Shown here in pieces: positions 5,234 to 5,557 of a stretch of 5,557 bases of DNA. The DNA comes from Candidatus Competibacteraceae bacterium (GTDB taxonomy: Bacteria; Pseudomonadota; Gammaproteobacteria; Competibacterales; Competibacteraceae): the NCBI GenBank assembly GCA_012032855.1, contig JAAUQA010000252.1, forward strand, positions 1 to 5,557. Direction: 5' to 3'. The notes below the pieces were generated by a model. The model searched no databases and had not been told where the DNA came from. It worked only from the letters and a program-made list of their open reading frames with translations. The position numbers and the translations under genes were made by a program. Each line of letters opens with the position of its first letter. Position 1 is the stretch's first letter.

Positions 5234-5557
5234 CGGCAGTGATCTTGCAGATGAGCGTTTTGAATTTGGGGGAAGTGGCGGATTTCCCGTTCGTCGATCC
5301 ACCGGATACCCGCCTAATCACTGACGGGTTCAAACTATTGTTCGAATTGCAGGCGGTTGACGAGCATCGCCGGGTTACCGTGCCGGGGCGACAACTGGCT
5401 AAATTACCTATTGATCCGCGCCTGGGGCGGATGATTCTGGCCGCGCAACAGCACGGCTGCCTGCGCGAGGTGCTCATCATCGCCGCAGCTCTGGCCGTTC
5501 AGGACCCACGGGAACGGCCCTTGGAACATCGTCAGGCAGCGGATGAGAAGCATCGCC
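5170..5557 (+). CDS. hrpA: HrpA continuation after the frameshift (start of HA2 region), partial
   Basis: This frame is open for about 129 codons to the right edge. It encodes [20 protein letters not shown] split across the frameshift, then [45 protein letters not shown] and [19 protein letters not shown]. These are the winged-helix and HA2 regions that follow the helicase core in DEAH proteins, and they align with E. coli HrpA without gaps that I can see. It has no start of its own and is the same gene as the preceding entry. The C-terminal part, including the HrpA-specific DUF3418 region, lies beyond the window. Confidence 0.9.

Noticed and set aside
5121..5480. Other-frame ORFs over the hrpA 3' part (plus 5121-5324, minus 5184-5480)
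   Set aside because: Shadows of the hrpA frame, which carries clear homology across the same DNA.
1..5557. CRISPR array, insertion sequence, tRNA or attachment site
   Set aside because: No regularly spaced repeats, transposase, cloverleaf sequence or terminal inverted repeats were seen, including at the junction near 250.

Overview
Most of this window (about 250-5557) looks like chromosomal DNA of a gammaproteobacterium of moderate GC. It carries a YejF-type peptide ABC ATPase, a BatD-type membrane protein, a CspA-family cold shock protein on the minus strand, a small VOC (glyoxalase-fold) protein, and the DEAH-box RNA helicase HrpA. YejF and HrpA can be aligned from memory with the Escherichia coli proteins over long stretches. 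No genus can be assigned from the sequence alone.

The first ~250 bases do not fit the rest. By hand count they are about 73% GC, against about 57% for 301-540. They read best on the minus strand as a high-GC3, Asp-rich protein with one hydrophobic segment, a style typical of haloarchaea or high-GC actinobacteria. They break directly into the interior of yejF, so roughly its first half is missing. An assembly chimera is the simplest explanation; a real rearrangement is the alternative.

Layout: 1-~250 foreign-looking minus-strand ORF; ~249-1173 the 3' part of yejF, broken by two frameshifts; 1173-2903 batD, overlapping the yejF stop by one base; 2904-3053 intergenic DNA with weak hairpins; 3054-3260 csp (minus); 3261-3533 a divergent intergenic region with two perfect hairpins and short repeats; 3534-3893 the VOC protein; 3941-5557 hrpA, frameshifted at about 5170 and running off the window.

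All three frameshifts (664-666, 839-841, 5168-5170) are restored by adding one T to a TTT run followed by CC. This points to homopolymer under-calling rather than three independent gene deaths, and the genes are probably intact in the organism. The genes do not form one pathway: yejF-batD are probably co-transcribed, csp is transcribed the other way, and VOC-hrpA may be a short transcription unit. I found no mobile element, CRISPR array, tRNA or rRNA, and no convincing new multi-gene system. The points that most deserve a second look are the junction, the shared frameshift context and the csp leader region.
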